From Paramacrobiotus metropolitanus (lineage: Eukaryota > Tardigrada > Eutardigrada > Parachela > Macrobiotidae): a stretch of DNA of 64,000 nt. The position numbers and the translations under genes are program-made. Shown here in pieces: positions 47,271-59,739 of this stretch. The notes beneath the pieces were generated by a model that was given only the letters and a program-made list of their open reading frames with translations, ran no database searches and had not been told where the DNA came from. The number at the start of each line of letters is the position of its first letter. The stretch's first letter is position 1. Location of the stretch: contig NW_026570466.1 of NCBI RefSeq assembly GCF_019649055.1, positions 1-64,000 on the forward strand. Reading direction: 5' to 3'.

Positions 47271-47392
47271 GCACGGCCCGCAAGGCCTGTGTGCGAAGTG
47301 CCTGGCTGAGGCAACAATACCACCACGGAGACGGGTGCGGGAGATGGAGGATCACAACACCACCCTGGCTACTCAATGACGGCTCAATAACG

Positions 47393-47642
47393 GCAAATAC
47401 TAAAAAACAAATCCAACAATCCAGTTCTTTTGCTTCATTAAATTTACAAATTTATCACAACTAAAATATTTACCAATATTCTTGAATTAACGATATTCCA
47501 GAATTTCGGCATTTTTTCCGTAGTTGCATAATCACTGATATGAACCGCTATATTATTCCAGGACATCATTATCATATCATTGATTATCCAGCCCGTCAAA
47601 CTGACATAACCTATTTCCAGAAAAGGGAATTTTCTCAGATAC
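47393..47642. repeat. Dispersed 250-bp repeat, copy 2
   Basis: Direct counterpart of the segment at 41025-41274, with a few substitutions. It starts shortly after the 5S-like unit and ends against a small array in which TTTTTACAGAT recurs (47650-47725). Confidence 0.9.
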
Positions 47643-48551
47643 GGCTATGCTTTTTACAGATCGATTTACAGATTTTTTACAGATTTTTACAGATCGCAAA
47701 GTACGGCTATGCTTTTTACAGATGTGCATCGCTGCTGCCATAAACCCCATTCACCAGTGAGAACTAGTGCTGGATGTCGCCAACTGATGCTCAGGTTTTG
47801 CTGGCTTTTGCAAAGGGTTTAGGTGGGGATGTTATTTCTGGGAAAGAAATCTTCTAAGAAAGTTGCTCAGAAAATGGCCCCTAAGCGGGACTTTTATTCC
47901 ACAGTACGCTTCATTTTGCTTATGAATGGCGGAAGGTTGCTAACTGACATCACCACATATAAGATTTCCGGTAGTTAACACATCATTTCGTCCGTTTAGA
48001 CACGCAGGCCACAACAAGAGCATGATTTTTAAAAAGTTGCTTCTGCTATTTCATTATTTTACAAATCAGCCATTTTGTTATTTCAAGTGGGACATGCCTC
48101 AGTGCCCCGCCGAAATTAACCGAAATTTAAATTAACAGACGCATAGTAAACGCGCTCCCGACAGAGAAGAAAAAAAGCAGAAATAACTAGACTTAGAAAC
48201 TTTTTTGGTGAGTGTCGAATAAAATTAATTGTACGAAAATAATAAATGGCTTGAAAGAGAAATAAATGAAATTGCTTCATGAAACGCACCCAGAGCCATA
48301 ATCCGTGGATCAGTTTAATGGAAGACCATTTTTTGCTGCGATTTCTTTGCTGAGCGGGCGAAGATCAACCGTAATCTCAGCAAAATTCAAAATAAAAAAT
48401 GCTTTTACTAGCATGCCTGTTTAATGTGTCTATCCAAAATAGTTTCTGTCTATCCAAAATAGTAATAGGGTGGTTTTGTTGTTCCTTTTTAGATAATCGG
48501 AACGCTAACAATGCGTTTTTGCATTTGAAATTTATAAAAATTTGTATCAGT

Positions 48552-48728
48552 TGTGAGCGGAGAAGCGGCTCACGTACAGCGACAAAATCTTTCAAAGGAT
48601 TTCACGTATTGCGCCGTGGTGCAGTGGTACTGCCTACGCGGATCTAACGACGTAGCCGGGGTTCGATTCCCCCATCGGCGCCTTTTTCAGCCGTTTCTCG
48701 GTTTCCCTCGGATTGCGCCCTGCTTAGA
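48552..48728 (+). repeat. 177-bp tRNA-derived repeat, copy 1
   Basis: Copy 1 of a unit that recurs identically, as far as I can see, at 48914-49090. It contains a 71-nt tRNA-like core at 48611-48681 with an A box (TGGTGCAGTGG), a B box (GGTTCGATTCC), a 6-bp acceptor stem GCGCCG/CGGCGC and TTTTT directly after, as in Pol III genes. The anticodon arm (CTACG/CGTAG) encloses 12 rather than 7 bases, so it is not a normal tRNA. It is probably a tRNA-derived SINE or a tRNA pseudogene. Confidence 0.7.
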
Positions 48729-48913
48729 TGGTAGCAGATCGTGGTTCGATCACGGACCTATGGTATGAGACTGGTGTGCTAACCTCGAACGGGAGGAACA
48801 GAGCAAAAACGAATAAAAGGATAAAATGAATGGAGGATGCGGTGAGCCGGAGCCGCCGCTTACAATGATCGCTTCATCACGCTACGAGGACGTAGCGAAA
48901 GCTGCAAAGGGGG

Positions 48914-49090
48914 TGTGAGCGGAGAAGCGGCTCACGTACAGCGACAAAATCTTTCAAAGGATTTCACGTATTGCGCCGTGGTGCAGTGGTACTGCCTACG
49001 CGGATCTAACGACGTAGCCGGGGTTCGATTCCCCCATCGGCGCCTTTTTCAGCCGTTTCTCGGTTTCCCTCGGATTGCGCCCTGCTTAGA
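48914..49090 (+). repeat. 177-bp tRNA-derived repeat, copy 2
   Basis: Direct repeat of 48552-48728; its tRNA-like core is 48973-49043, followed by the same T run. The 185 bases between the copies are unique. Two extra B-box-like T-arms occur nearby (CGTGGTTCGATCACG at 48738 and AGCGGTTCGATTCCGCT at 49189), so this is a small cluster of tRNA-like debris. Confidence 0.7.
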
Positions 49091-49219
49091 CAGTGAAAGA
49101 ACAAAGAATCCTCTGTGCACACAGCAGCCGCCCATCCGCCGCCTGCCTGGTTGGCTTTGGCTCAAGCACAAAATATATCTTGATCTTGCCAGCGGTTCGA
49201 TTCCGCTATATTGACATTT

Positions 49220-52200
49220 TTCGGAATTTCCTCAACAGACAGGATTTCATCTGAACGCCCTCCCTCGCTGAGATCACCACGGACAGCCGACTTATGGCTG
49301 CCTCAGTGATAGATAACACGTTTTCATCTTTTTCACTGTTGTTTTATTCTTTCTGCACTTTCTGTTGTCTTGCGTGTCCGCTCACTTTGCCCAAATGTCT
49401 TGTAAACTGCCCAAAATTCAGCAAACCGTTTGTGTACGAGTATATAAACTGCTTAATTGTACATTAAAATTATTGTCTGAGAACGAATCATGTAACCCCG
49501 CCTCGAATAAGTGAATCGTGCTGCAAGAACCTTTTTCGAGGTAATTCGTGTTCTTTGCAAGAGATTACGCGCTGACCCAGAAACAGAGAACTGACTGAGT
49601 TACTCAGTCCACTCAGAGAAGTTGCATGCAACGAGTCGCTGTAACTGAATAACCAGATAGAGGCATTTTCAGTAGCTGGCAGGAATTAAAAGAAAACTGC
49701 GATAATTGAATGCGGATGCAGCCTATGTGATGAAGGCTCTCTTCTCAGTCTGAACGACAGCAGCTCGTATTCTCGTTGGCAAGTTCAGTGGGCTGTGTCT
49801 GATTAGCAAAATTCGGCATGACCGATATTCATATGATTCAGTGGCAAAAAAATGTAAGACTCGTGATATGTGCACTATTTTTGTATGTAGCGAAATACCG
49901 TGGAATGTTCTTGATATATTGGCGATGTATTAATAACTTTTCCAATCTTTAATTTTCTCGGCATGTGTGATGGATGGAACTGGATGGAAGCGAGTGGTGT
50001 ACTGGTAAGATCGAGTGATCCACAGATGTTGTTTATATGTTGCCATTTTACTAGAACATGCCGCAAGGTAAGTCCTGATAATTTTTAATGTGAAAGGGGA
50101 TGAGCGGCTAGTTCCTGCCCTGGCGTAAGACGGTTCAGAAATAGCGTACTGAAAGGAGAAGCTCATACTGGCCGCAATAAAGGTATATTTGGCGTCAGCC
50201 CCAAGAATAAATCACCGGCCTATAGTACATTTTTGCTACAGCAGTACTGTAGACCGTCAGCAACCTGTGTTATTAATTATTTCTCCTAATATTCGGAGAA
50301 ATGGGGCATTGCGATACCTTGTCCTACACTTAGACGATTCGACTAGCTTTTGTCTACTACTCTAGTGGCAAATAGCTTAAGTAAGCCACATTAGGGTTTC
50401 GGCACTACCTCGTGCGGTACAGGTTACCCGATGTATTGTCGAAGCCATTAATACCGCGATAGCAGTTCTCATTTCCGGACGCACTCTAGAACTACCATAT
50501 CTGGGCTACTGCAAGGCTCTTTATCACGGGGTTCTACACCGCTCTAGCCCGGTTTAGCGAAAGTATTGAAGAACCGGGTTGCTGTTTCACCGTAACCCGG
50601 TTTAACGCGATTGTAATACTGTACCCGGTAGTACCGCGTTCCGGTACTATCACACTAGCGTATAGCGGGATTACTGTTGCACCGGGAATTGTTGAGGTAA
50701 TAGTACCGAGAACGAGAATTACTGTGTTATTAATTCCTTGCACCGGGTTACGGGAGTTCCAGTTTATTGAGTACTTGTGCTATCATTGACCAATCACCGC
50801 CGTAACTTTTGATGTACCGGCACCCTACACTTGGAGAAATTTTGTACTCGTACAGTATGAGCAGTACGGTACAGTATCTATGTATAAGTAAAGCCGTAGT
50901 GCATATGAAACCGCGTATTTAACATACTTGTCTAAGTGTGGACAGTAGAAGTACGATTTGAAAGTGGAAGTGGACAGTAGAAGTACTCGTATTTGAAAGG
51001 GAACAGACCAAGAATATGTCGAGACTGACCCTTTGACTGCTTCCTCGCCGCCGCACCATTTCATTGTTTACTTTGTCAGCTCCATTAAATGCATTCAGAG
51101 CTACAATAGGAAAGACAGTAACGTGAGTGGCAGCTACCTCCATCTGGCGTCTGCTGGTCACTGTCATATTATATGTCCACTGGTAGCATTTACGTGAACA
51201 ATACTGAACAGACGATTCTTATCTCTGTCTAGCGGTATTGTAACTACAACGATAGCACATTCTCGTATGCTATTGCTACAGGGTCACAAAAGTGATTACG
51301 TGTCTATGGACTATGACTGCCATCATTACCATGCAATTGTTTCATGAAATCGGTTTTGCCATTACACTGCAGTTAAAAGCTGGCAACGAAATAATGTTAT
51401 GTTGTATGCAGTTTATTTAATAGACCGGGTCATAACAGCCATGTAAAATTTTGATTGATTGTATTTGTTGTGCCGTTAAACATGGTGACGAAGTGTTTTG
51501 TGCTGCACTGTCCAAGCGAACAAGGAAAGAGAACAAAGAAACAGTAAACATGCTTATGCAAATAAGCAGGCGATCAAATATTACGGCAGCTTGGGCAGCA
51601 GTGTTGAAGAAAATTCGGACGAAAACTATTAATTTAATTTTTTGTTTAATTTAATTTTTAATTTTGTTTAATTTTTTTGCGTTTAATTTTATACATCAAT
51701 GTCGTGTGCGATTTTTTGCTTTCTTTTTGTTTGTAAGTGTGGTCGTGGCTCATTAATTTCATGAATAAAGGTAGTAATGGTAATTACTATGCAGTTATTT
51801 CCATATTTACTTGAATATAACAGCATAAATACCTAAATTAATTCATTATACTATACGAAAGCACATAAGTAATTTCACAATTAATAGTAATATCACTACG
51901 AGTAAATACCGTATTGTACAGTAACGACGAATTAGTCCAGTATAGATATACGAGTACAGTATATGTACCGACTCGTCGTTTACGGTTTTGTTAATGGCAT
52001 GTTGTATCGACCAGTAAAAGTTTCTCTAATATGCCGATGTTACACACAAATGTTACCATTGTTACAGTTATGCAAGGTAACAGGCCGCTCATTCGTCGGC
52101 TTCTATTTACTTACGAAGCGGTTGTTCCATGTTCAAAGCGGTAGGCCACGACCACTGGTCCCGCATATGGCTAATTGTTTTATGGCCCTGTCCGCACTTA

Positions 52201-53880
52201 GACAAGTATGTTAAACACGCGGCTTCATATGCACTACGGTAAAGCCGCTTGCGCTTTGCTGGTAATAGCAATCAGCAGTTTTCAGGTCCTTAGAAGCTGT
52301 ATGTAACGTGCTGAACGCAGTCATGCAATATCTAGGCGTATGTGTGGCTACACCGCTAAAACTTTCTTCGAGTGCTGGGCGCCGGTACAGTGCATCTCCA
52401 AGTTTCTGAGCTACCCAGAAACATAATTAATGAAATTAACTGTTGACCGGATAGCGGATGCACTACATCAAGTGAATCGTTGTTTTACTATGCCGGCATT
52501 CTAGCGCCACGCCCTCGGGGAGATCGTAAACAGTGTAAACGGCACGACACTGTATAATATTTATTTCAGTCGTGAATGCGCTCGTACAACGTACGCAAAA
52601 CTGCGGCGTTGGAAATTTCGCCGAGTGCACGGCACCAGCACAGTAGGTAATGCAGCACCGGTTACCGGAAATTAGTTTTGAGTCAATACTGCGCCGTGAA
52701 ATGTGTGGAAATTTCTTGATTTATCGGTATGGCACTGCTGCTCTCGTGGATCAACGGTGGAAGTAAATTGTGAATGCAGTTAATGCACCTGTACAGGAAA
52801 AGCTCCTGTACAGATGCATTGACTTCTCACTACTTTTTATTGCTTTAGTTATCGTCCAGCGTTTTAAACATCACATTCAAAGAAAAAACAAAACACAGTA
52901 AACAGCATTAAGCCCATCAGAGCGAGGAACAGTTGACGTCACAGACAGCGCATTTCCCCGTTGAATTTCGATGCTTAGACGTTGCAGCAAGAACTCACAA
53001 GATCGTTGTACTCCGGTCGCATCCTTCAGTCTCGCACCCAATTCACATAAAAAACTTCTTACATGATATGCTGGCGACACCGAAAGTCTCAAAAGCTAAA
53101 GCAACAAACCAGAATTCGGTTGCCAGATACTCGTACTTCCGGAACTTTTCTTCTTCTGCTTTCCTGCATTGACTGATGCATTGACTGCATTGCACGTGAG
53201 GTGCACCGTGCACCGCACCAGACATTTCCTGAGGAAATGTCTTGTGTGCGCCTGAATTATTTCATGCAATCTAAGCCTAACAGGGGATGATAGGTTACCT
53301 CACCATTTGGAAACAGAGAGAAAACTAGCCGCTGAAACACTTTACATATTTATATCTCTCACACGTCCACTGTACAACGCAGCAATATCCGCCGCAGAAC
53401 CATGGTGCGGGACAAAATGATTTCGGCTTCATTGCCGAAATCTGGCACGCGCACCGTGCTCTCAGTGAGTCTCGTGGAACATCAGACTGGATTCTGCAGC
53501 CAGCAAAGCTGTGGTGCAGGGGCGGCAAGACCGCAAGACAATAATCCCGTAACTTTATCACATTGTCTCCTTTTATCAAGTTTACAAAACAAAGAAAAAA
53601 CCACGGGAAACAAAAGATCAACAATAATCTTAACAAATGATCACAAACAGGAACATGAAAACGAAACCGGAATATCATTTTACGTGTACTGTCATTCATG
53701 CATGGTTTATTTATTTTTCCTTATCATCATTAAGAACGTTGTTTAATCAATACGTCATCAATGATTTACGACGTTAATTAACCACCACATCCCATTCGGG
53801 TCAGCCGGACCGCGTTTCCTATAAGGGAGATTTGCGGTGGTAGTTCTATCCCGTCTGGAGCAATAAACAAAATGCCGCCA
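49220..53880. other. Long stretch without recognised genes
   Basis: No ORF shows a known motif or splice-supported exon. The interval 50550-50760 is rich in variants of ACCCGG and GTACCG but has no regular period. The interval 51610-51700 is T-rich (TTTAATTTAATTTT strings). I see no RNA gene. Confidence 0.4.
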
Positions 53881-54207
53881 CTGTTTCAAATCGCAGTGTG
53901 GCTTTTGCTAAGCAGAATTGATTCATATTTATATTTGTATCATGCTTAGCATTATTCGTAAGCCACTGAATTAGTATAATGCTGAGCATTATACAAATTC
54001 GTGAATTAGGAATATTGCTAAGCATTATACAAATGCAGGGGTTTGAGAATAATGCTAAGCATTATACGAATTACCGAATTTAGAATAATGCTAAAAGGCA
54101 TACAGAAGTGCAAATTTCAAAAATTTTTAATGTACTTGAATTTAGCCAGAAAACTGAAAAATGGAGCGGCAGTATGTAGTAAATACTGCGCCGCGCCTGT
54201 AAAGCCG

Positions 54208-54272
54208 ATGGACATAAGGTGCGACCGAAATAAACCACAATGCGGGTTATTTCGGTCGCACATTATGTCCAT
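54208..54272. repeat. 65-bp hairpin
   Basis: ATGGACATAAGGTGCGACCG.. (54208 onward) pairs with ..TCGGTCGCACATTATGTCCAT (ending 54272), with one mismatch and a short loop containing CACAATGCGGG. Confidence 0.9.
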
Positions 54273-54721
54273 ACTACGTGCACATGTTCAAATTTTATAC
54301 AGCAATGTGCAAATTCTAAATAAGCACATTTAGTTAAATTCAAGCACATTAAAAATTTTTTACTTTTAATTTTGTATCAATTTTAGCATTATTCCGAAAA
54401 CGCTGTGTGAAGGCCGATAGCTCCGCCTTCATGATTGGCCATTCGCCACTGTGTTTTGCTGTTCTGGGGATTTCCATCCCACACATTGCTGCTGTTTTGA
54501 CGGACCTACAGCACAGCTGCGCTGGCTGTAGGATCGATCTCGATGATCGGTGTTTGCTGCGCCACGGTGCGCACCTTAGATTCGGCATTAAAGCCTCAAT
54601 CCGGGTTCTCCGCTGTTTCGCCGTCGGTACGTGGGCGCCCATAAGGCCCACGTTACGTAGTAACAGAGCTGGCTGACAGTCCCAGCTACGCGCGCTCCCG
54701 CGCACGCAACACTTCTGGGTT

Positions 54722-55150
54722 GTGGACCGGATCGCTGCCAATGCAACCCCAGTGTGGAGCTCCATCCGTAGCCCCGGAAACCCACCTGCCGTGCAGAACG
54801 CACCCCAATGCGGACCGCGTTGGATGCCTCCACCAGAAGGCGATGGAGATGCCGCAGAGCGAGAATCGCCTCCTGCGATGCCGACGGCGGACGCGGCCCG
54901 GATTCAGCGGGAAACCAGAACGGATACACCGCGACCAGCAGCACCAACTCTGATCCCTACGGCCGGATCGACCACCAGCATCACGCCGAAGAATTCCCCC
55001 CACCAGAGCCCTGCCCGTATTTCCTGGGATGTCGACCTTCACTCGGACGGAGCAGTGGAATATCCCCACCGAAGCAGCGTATTTGTTTGTTTGCAGGGTC
55101 ACGAGCGTACCGATGCCCCAAACCCCTGCCCAAATTTCCCCAGGACGTGA
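54722..55150 (+). other. Pro/Thr-rich ORF in the GC-rich core, doubtful
   Basis: A 142-codon ORF with Pro-, Ala- and Thr-rich composition (PTADAARIQRETRTDTPRP inside). Minus-strand ORFs of equal or greater length (54686-55321) overlap it. No domain is recognised, and open frames on both strands are expected in this GC-rich segment. Confidence 0.2.
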
Positions 55151-55329
55151 CCTTTCCCTGCTGAAGCAACTACGGAACTTACCGTTTGTATAATGCTTAG
55201 CAAATATACAAATTATCCAATCTTGAATAATGCTAAGCATATACAAATTGGCTGAAATGGTATAATGCTTAGCATTATTCCAAATTCGTAGCATTATTCG
55301 AATACAAAACCACACTATCAAATCGTCAC

Positions 55330-57063
55330 CGGCATTGTGTAAAATCGCAGGCGGTGATCAGCTTAGGATTTCATCGGTGACATAACCTACCATCAACGTC
55401 GCGGGACGTATGGATTTCTCCGCAATCTGAAACGGAACAACTAGAAGGCCAGCCAGCAACTACTACAGTTAAATATGCGCCTAAGCAGGCCCGTCCTGAG
55501 CTTTTCGGAAGGGGCGCACGGTCTCGTGTCAGCTGCGCCAATTGGAAAACGGACTGCAATTTCAGAAAAATTTTGGAAAGTGGCTCAAAAGAAGCCACTT
55601 TTCTAGAATTTTCTATTGTAATTTTGGAATATTTCGCGTCAGCGCCAGCTGCGCCCGCTCCCATCACGCAATTTCTCCGTTTCTTCCCTCCGTAAGGGGG
55701 GCCGTCACTGTCAACCTGAAAATAACATTAGAACATGGTGATTACGGAAACATATATTAGTAAGCAGCTGAATTATCACTATAATATTTTACATGCTAAG
55801 CGAATTGTGTTAGTGCAACATATGGGCCTTACCCTTGGCATTTATTTTGGACATTCCGGCGGAAATTTCTACTAAATAGGTCATTTTTGTTCGACAAACC
55901 CGTGTAGTTTCAAAGATGGCAACGGGTATACTTATATATCATATAAATGCGAGTCCATATGATCAAAGATCCAGAACAAAAACTGTTTTACTGTCGAAAA
56001 ACATTGCTGTTGTTCGGTTTAATCGTTTCGCTGTTCGCGGTAATATTATATACCAGTATACCAATGGCATTAACTCCTGGATAATTTACATCTCATTCTC
56101 CTCGGAGACTAAAGTGGACTAAGTGGTCAGCATATCGGTTGGTACAGCAGCACGAGTGGCTTCCCTGGGAACGAGGGATCAGCTGGGTGAGGCACCACAG
56201 GGGCGCGTCGTTCACTGTCAGTGTCGAGCAAACTAAAATTTCACATATGTTATCATCAGAATGTTATCTTTAATGTACATATTATTATCATTTTTATTAT
56301 CCCGGGTGGTAAAAATAATAAAACTCCTGGTTCTCATTTAGAAGGAGCGTAAGGAAGCGAACTTCTTAGAAGAATTTTGCAGTTACATGTAGTGACAAGA
56401 CAATGACACAGTGATGCACGTGTTGATTTGGAATACGTTTGCGCAGCGAATTTGCCGTCTTCCCGACGCCTTTGCTCTGTATTAAACAAAACGACATATA
56501 TATATATATTATGATACGAGCTTTAAGAGATACAAGCGAGACCGCGCTGTTAACTGTGCATGGATTACCTGGCTATGCATAAGCAAATGCGATACAATAT
56601 AAAACTGGAAAATGTTAAGTAGTTGCTATATTTCCGAGAAGTTTTGCTCAATAAAAGAAGTTGATATATCATGCCAGAAAACACGTTAAAGATAATTGAC
56701 TCATGTAATGTCGAGCACGTAACTGGAATGTCCAATACAAGTCCTAACAATCGTCTCATCAACAGCCGGGTGTCCCGGGATCACTCAACAGGAGCTTCCC
56801 TGTAGCTGTACGACTCTAGAAAAGCGCATAGAAATCATTCAGGTAGGCTGTTAAAAATTTCTTAATCCTGCAAGCGCAATATATGAGATCGAAACCGAAG
56901 AGATCGCATACGGTCACAACTGCTCACTGAATTAGCTTTGACCGCCCTAATATTGATGTGGCGATTGATGTGGCACTGGCTTTGCCATCTACAGAGTCCG
57001 GAAATAAGAACATCATTATTGCCGCGGGCGCTAAAGACGTCGTTGCTGAAGCAGTAGAGCGTA
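55330..57063. other. Stretch without recognised genes
   Basis: No supported ORF. A short AT microsatellite (TATATATATATAT) lies near 56500. Confidence 0.4.
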
Positions 57064-57825
57064 ATGACGCTGCCACGCTTGCTCTCCTTTAATCGTAGGA
57101 TTCTTACTGTATTCGGAATGCCAGTCCTTATTACTTTCGATGGGGGAATTAAGTTTATGTCGGAAATGTTTCGCGAGTTGTTAGCCTTGGTCGGAATGGC
57201 GCAATCGCCCATTGCATCAAGGCATCGAGGCCCGCAACAAGGCAATAGCTTAGTTGAGAAGCGGTTGGGCAAAAAGAAGAAAGCCCTTGCTAAATATGCA
57301 AATGAGCAACAAATCGATTAATATCCGTTTTCCCCTGCTGGCCGAAATGCATGGCAGAACTCCTTTTTTTATGATGCGCGGTGCGGAAATTCGCCAGCCG
57401 GTGGCAAATTTCCTACGATTTCAAGAAGAGGAATTCGTTATTATGGTTCACTTATACATCCAACAAATGCAACGTGGTCTCGGCGATGCTTTAGACATCG
57501 TTAGTGTGGAAGAATTTTGTTCAAAATTAAAAGATAAAACTAATTATTGTGCGAATGTATCGCACACGACGTCCAAGCCCAACGATCACGTACATGTCCA
57601 GGTTTACACCGCTAGCTTGGTAAGAATCCATCCCTAATGACGAAATGGACGGCCGGGTGGGAAGTCGTACGAGCAAGTGGCCCAGTGCACTATGTTGTAA
57701 AGTCGAATAGAAAAGGAAATGTCAAGATCAAAACTGTACATATTAGTCGCCTTAAACTATGCAAATTAAGAGGCGTTGATGCGATATTGCAGGATAAAAA
57801 ACCGTCGAAATCATGTTGTGTGTAG
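57064..57825 (+). pseudogene. Ty3/gypsy integrase remnant in three frames
   Basis: The first frame holds part of the integrase core: FGMPVLITFDGGIKFMSEMF with the second catalytic Asp region, then a block where QQGNSLVEKR replaces the usual H..NG..ER (third catalytic residue region). The second frame (57254-57637) is the stretch after the core. The third (57637-57825) has EVVRASGPVHYVVKSN and VHISRLKLC, the GPY-type C-terminal end. Two frame shifts make it inactive. No RT is attached. It might derive from the same kind of element as 18290-21730 but the two do not overlap in domain content, so this cannot be tested here. Confidence 0.75.
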
Positions 57826-58251
57826 AAATGGATTGTCCAGACGAAAACGAGGACATTCCGGCACCACCGCCTGCATTTCCTTCAGCTGACATGACGACAT
57901 CACCATCGAACGCCGAGTATGCGGAGTATCTAGAAAAAGAAATGGGAAAAGTGCATGTGATACGCATTTTTGCTCCAGTAGAACAGTTGAGCCAGTGGAA
58001 GAATTCTACCCAGATTATGAAGTTTAAAAGCGCATGCCTGATATATCAATAAGCAACGACAACAGAATTGTTGCAGAAAACCGAATACGGCCCGACTTGA
58101 ATATATCCCAGCCGTAAATTCAAAATGAACAAAAATCTCAGGCAGTATCGGAAATCACTAGACAAGATTCCGGAATATTCTGTGGCCCTATGGAAGTTGC
58201 ATTTACCGTATAGGCTCCAGCAACAGTAGATAGTGCGTTACCGCGGAATTC

Positions 58252-58299
58252 CGATGAACTAAAACCCATGCCGGTCCCGGCATGGGTTTTAGTTCATCG
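58252..58299. repeat. 48-bp near-perfect palindrome
   Basis: Arms of 23 bases (left arm begins CGATGAACTAAAACCCATG) are exact complements around a two-base centre. Like the one at 17165-17217 it has no mismatches. Confidence 0.95.
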
Positions 58300-59739
58300 A
58301 AACATTTATAGCAATGTTGGCCACAGGAAGGCATTACCGATGACATTTCAGATAAACAGGATTTTTGGCAATATCGTCAGCCTGTGTGTAGCGATTCACA
58401 GTCTTTACGAGCAGTGTGGGAGGGGGGTATATCCCTGGAAAAATCACAATAAAAGGGTCTTAAAAAAAATAAAAAACTTAATGGCATATGTTACATACTT
58501 TTGTATTAGTAATATGTCAGAAACCATATTAACCACGAGTATTCCTAACCAATGCAGACAACGATAAGGCTTATACATACAAACAAAAAATGCATTCTTT
58601 TCTACCGATGACATAAATCAGGCCGCTGGAATCGACGCAAACGCAGCACAAGTTCCGGCGAAAAGGCATATCGGCTAGAGTGCTCCAAATGTTCGTTAAC
58701 AGATCGTTTTAAAAGACACTACAAGCGTTTTGTTTACGCGAATTCTGTCCGTCGACCACATACATAAATTCGCTGATCTGTTGCCACCATGCCAGAATTC
58801 TTTATTGCTTTCGGCAGATCAGCCATTGATTGTCATTCGTTTGTCAGGGGATTATACGATTCCATGAACGACAATAACGTATTGTCATTGTCATCCTACC
58901 CCCCTCCCGCGCGTAGACGCTTCCACGCACTGATGCTACACAATCTACACCCATCCCACAACAAGCCTGATATAGATTCCGGACTTGCGACCAGTCCTTC
59001 GCAATAGTATTGTAAAGGAAGGCAAACGCTTCCGCATGATGTTCACACGAACGACCACCAACCGTCATCGGCAAACCGTCTTCGGCTACCACCAAATCTC
59101 TTCCTCCAAAATGTATGGTAGTTCAGCCAAAAGCAAAAACACTGTGCATTGGCGGTACAAACACATCAATATCTGCAACCATCAGCCCGCCGGGATTCAC
59201 AGTGAAATGACCCATATAAACAATGGCTCTCTGCAAACCTACAATAGACAGGCGTATACACAAAAAATTGTATATCTTAGCAAGGCACCACTAAACGATG
59301 TTTTATCATATGATTTGCGAGGGCGGCTTTGAAATACATTGGCCTAGGCCTGACGTTCAGGCAGTGCATTTGTCATACGGTCCTACCCATTGGAGATGGC
59401 CATGTAGTTGTAACAGAATGGTGAAAGCCATTCAAAAAAGCCAAAAAGTACTTGTCTAGTGACTCGGACCCCAGATACGAAATCCGCACAAACTGCACAA
59501 CAAAGGAATAGATGGGATTGCCGTTCTATTTAATCGTGTTCCAGCCAACGCATGAAAGCGTCCAAAACTGGGTCTTCTGTCTCCACGCGTACACCATCAT
59601 CCATCAGCAGATCACTTATCTACACACAGGAGAGCTATTGCCAATACAATCGATAACGCTTCGATACCGTGAAGTCTGTATACTGCAATCAATGGCAGGA
59701 GAATTTACTTGGATTAATCTTGTAGTATTTAACGGTAAA
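58300..59739. other. Stretch without confidently recognised genes
   Basis: ORFs overlap on both strands over 58789-59332. The plus ORF 58985-59332 contains SKNTVHWRYKHINICN, loosely like a FLYWCH finger, but the match is too weak to call. Confidence 0.35.

Larger units (their letters stand above)
53900..55330. mobile_element. Segment bracketed by TGCTTAGCA palindrome clusters
   Basis: Short palindromes of the form ATAATGCTTAGCATTAT recur at about 53941, 53978, 54013, 54049 and 54083 on the left and 55190, 55227 and 55261 on the right, each followed or preceded by TATACAAAT. Between them is a 65-bp hairpin (54208-54272) and a GC-richer core (54590-55150) with ORFs on both strands. Subterminal palindrome clusters suggest a non-autonomous transposon. 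No exact outer ends are defined. Confidence 0.45.

Noticed and set aside
54686-55321. 211-aa minus ORF and overlapping plus ORFs
   Set aside because: GC-rich core with open frames on both strands and no domain on either; no basis to choose.
58985-59332. FLYWCH-type zinc finger
   Set aside because: The Cys/His spacing is not met; only a short W-R-K-H resemblance.
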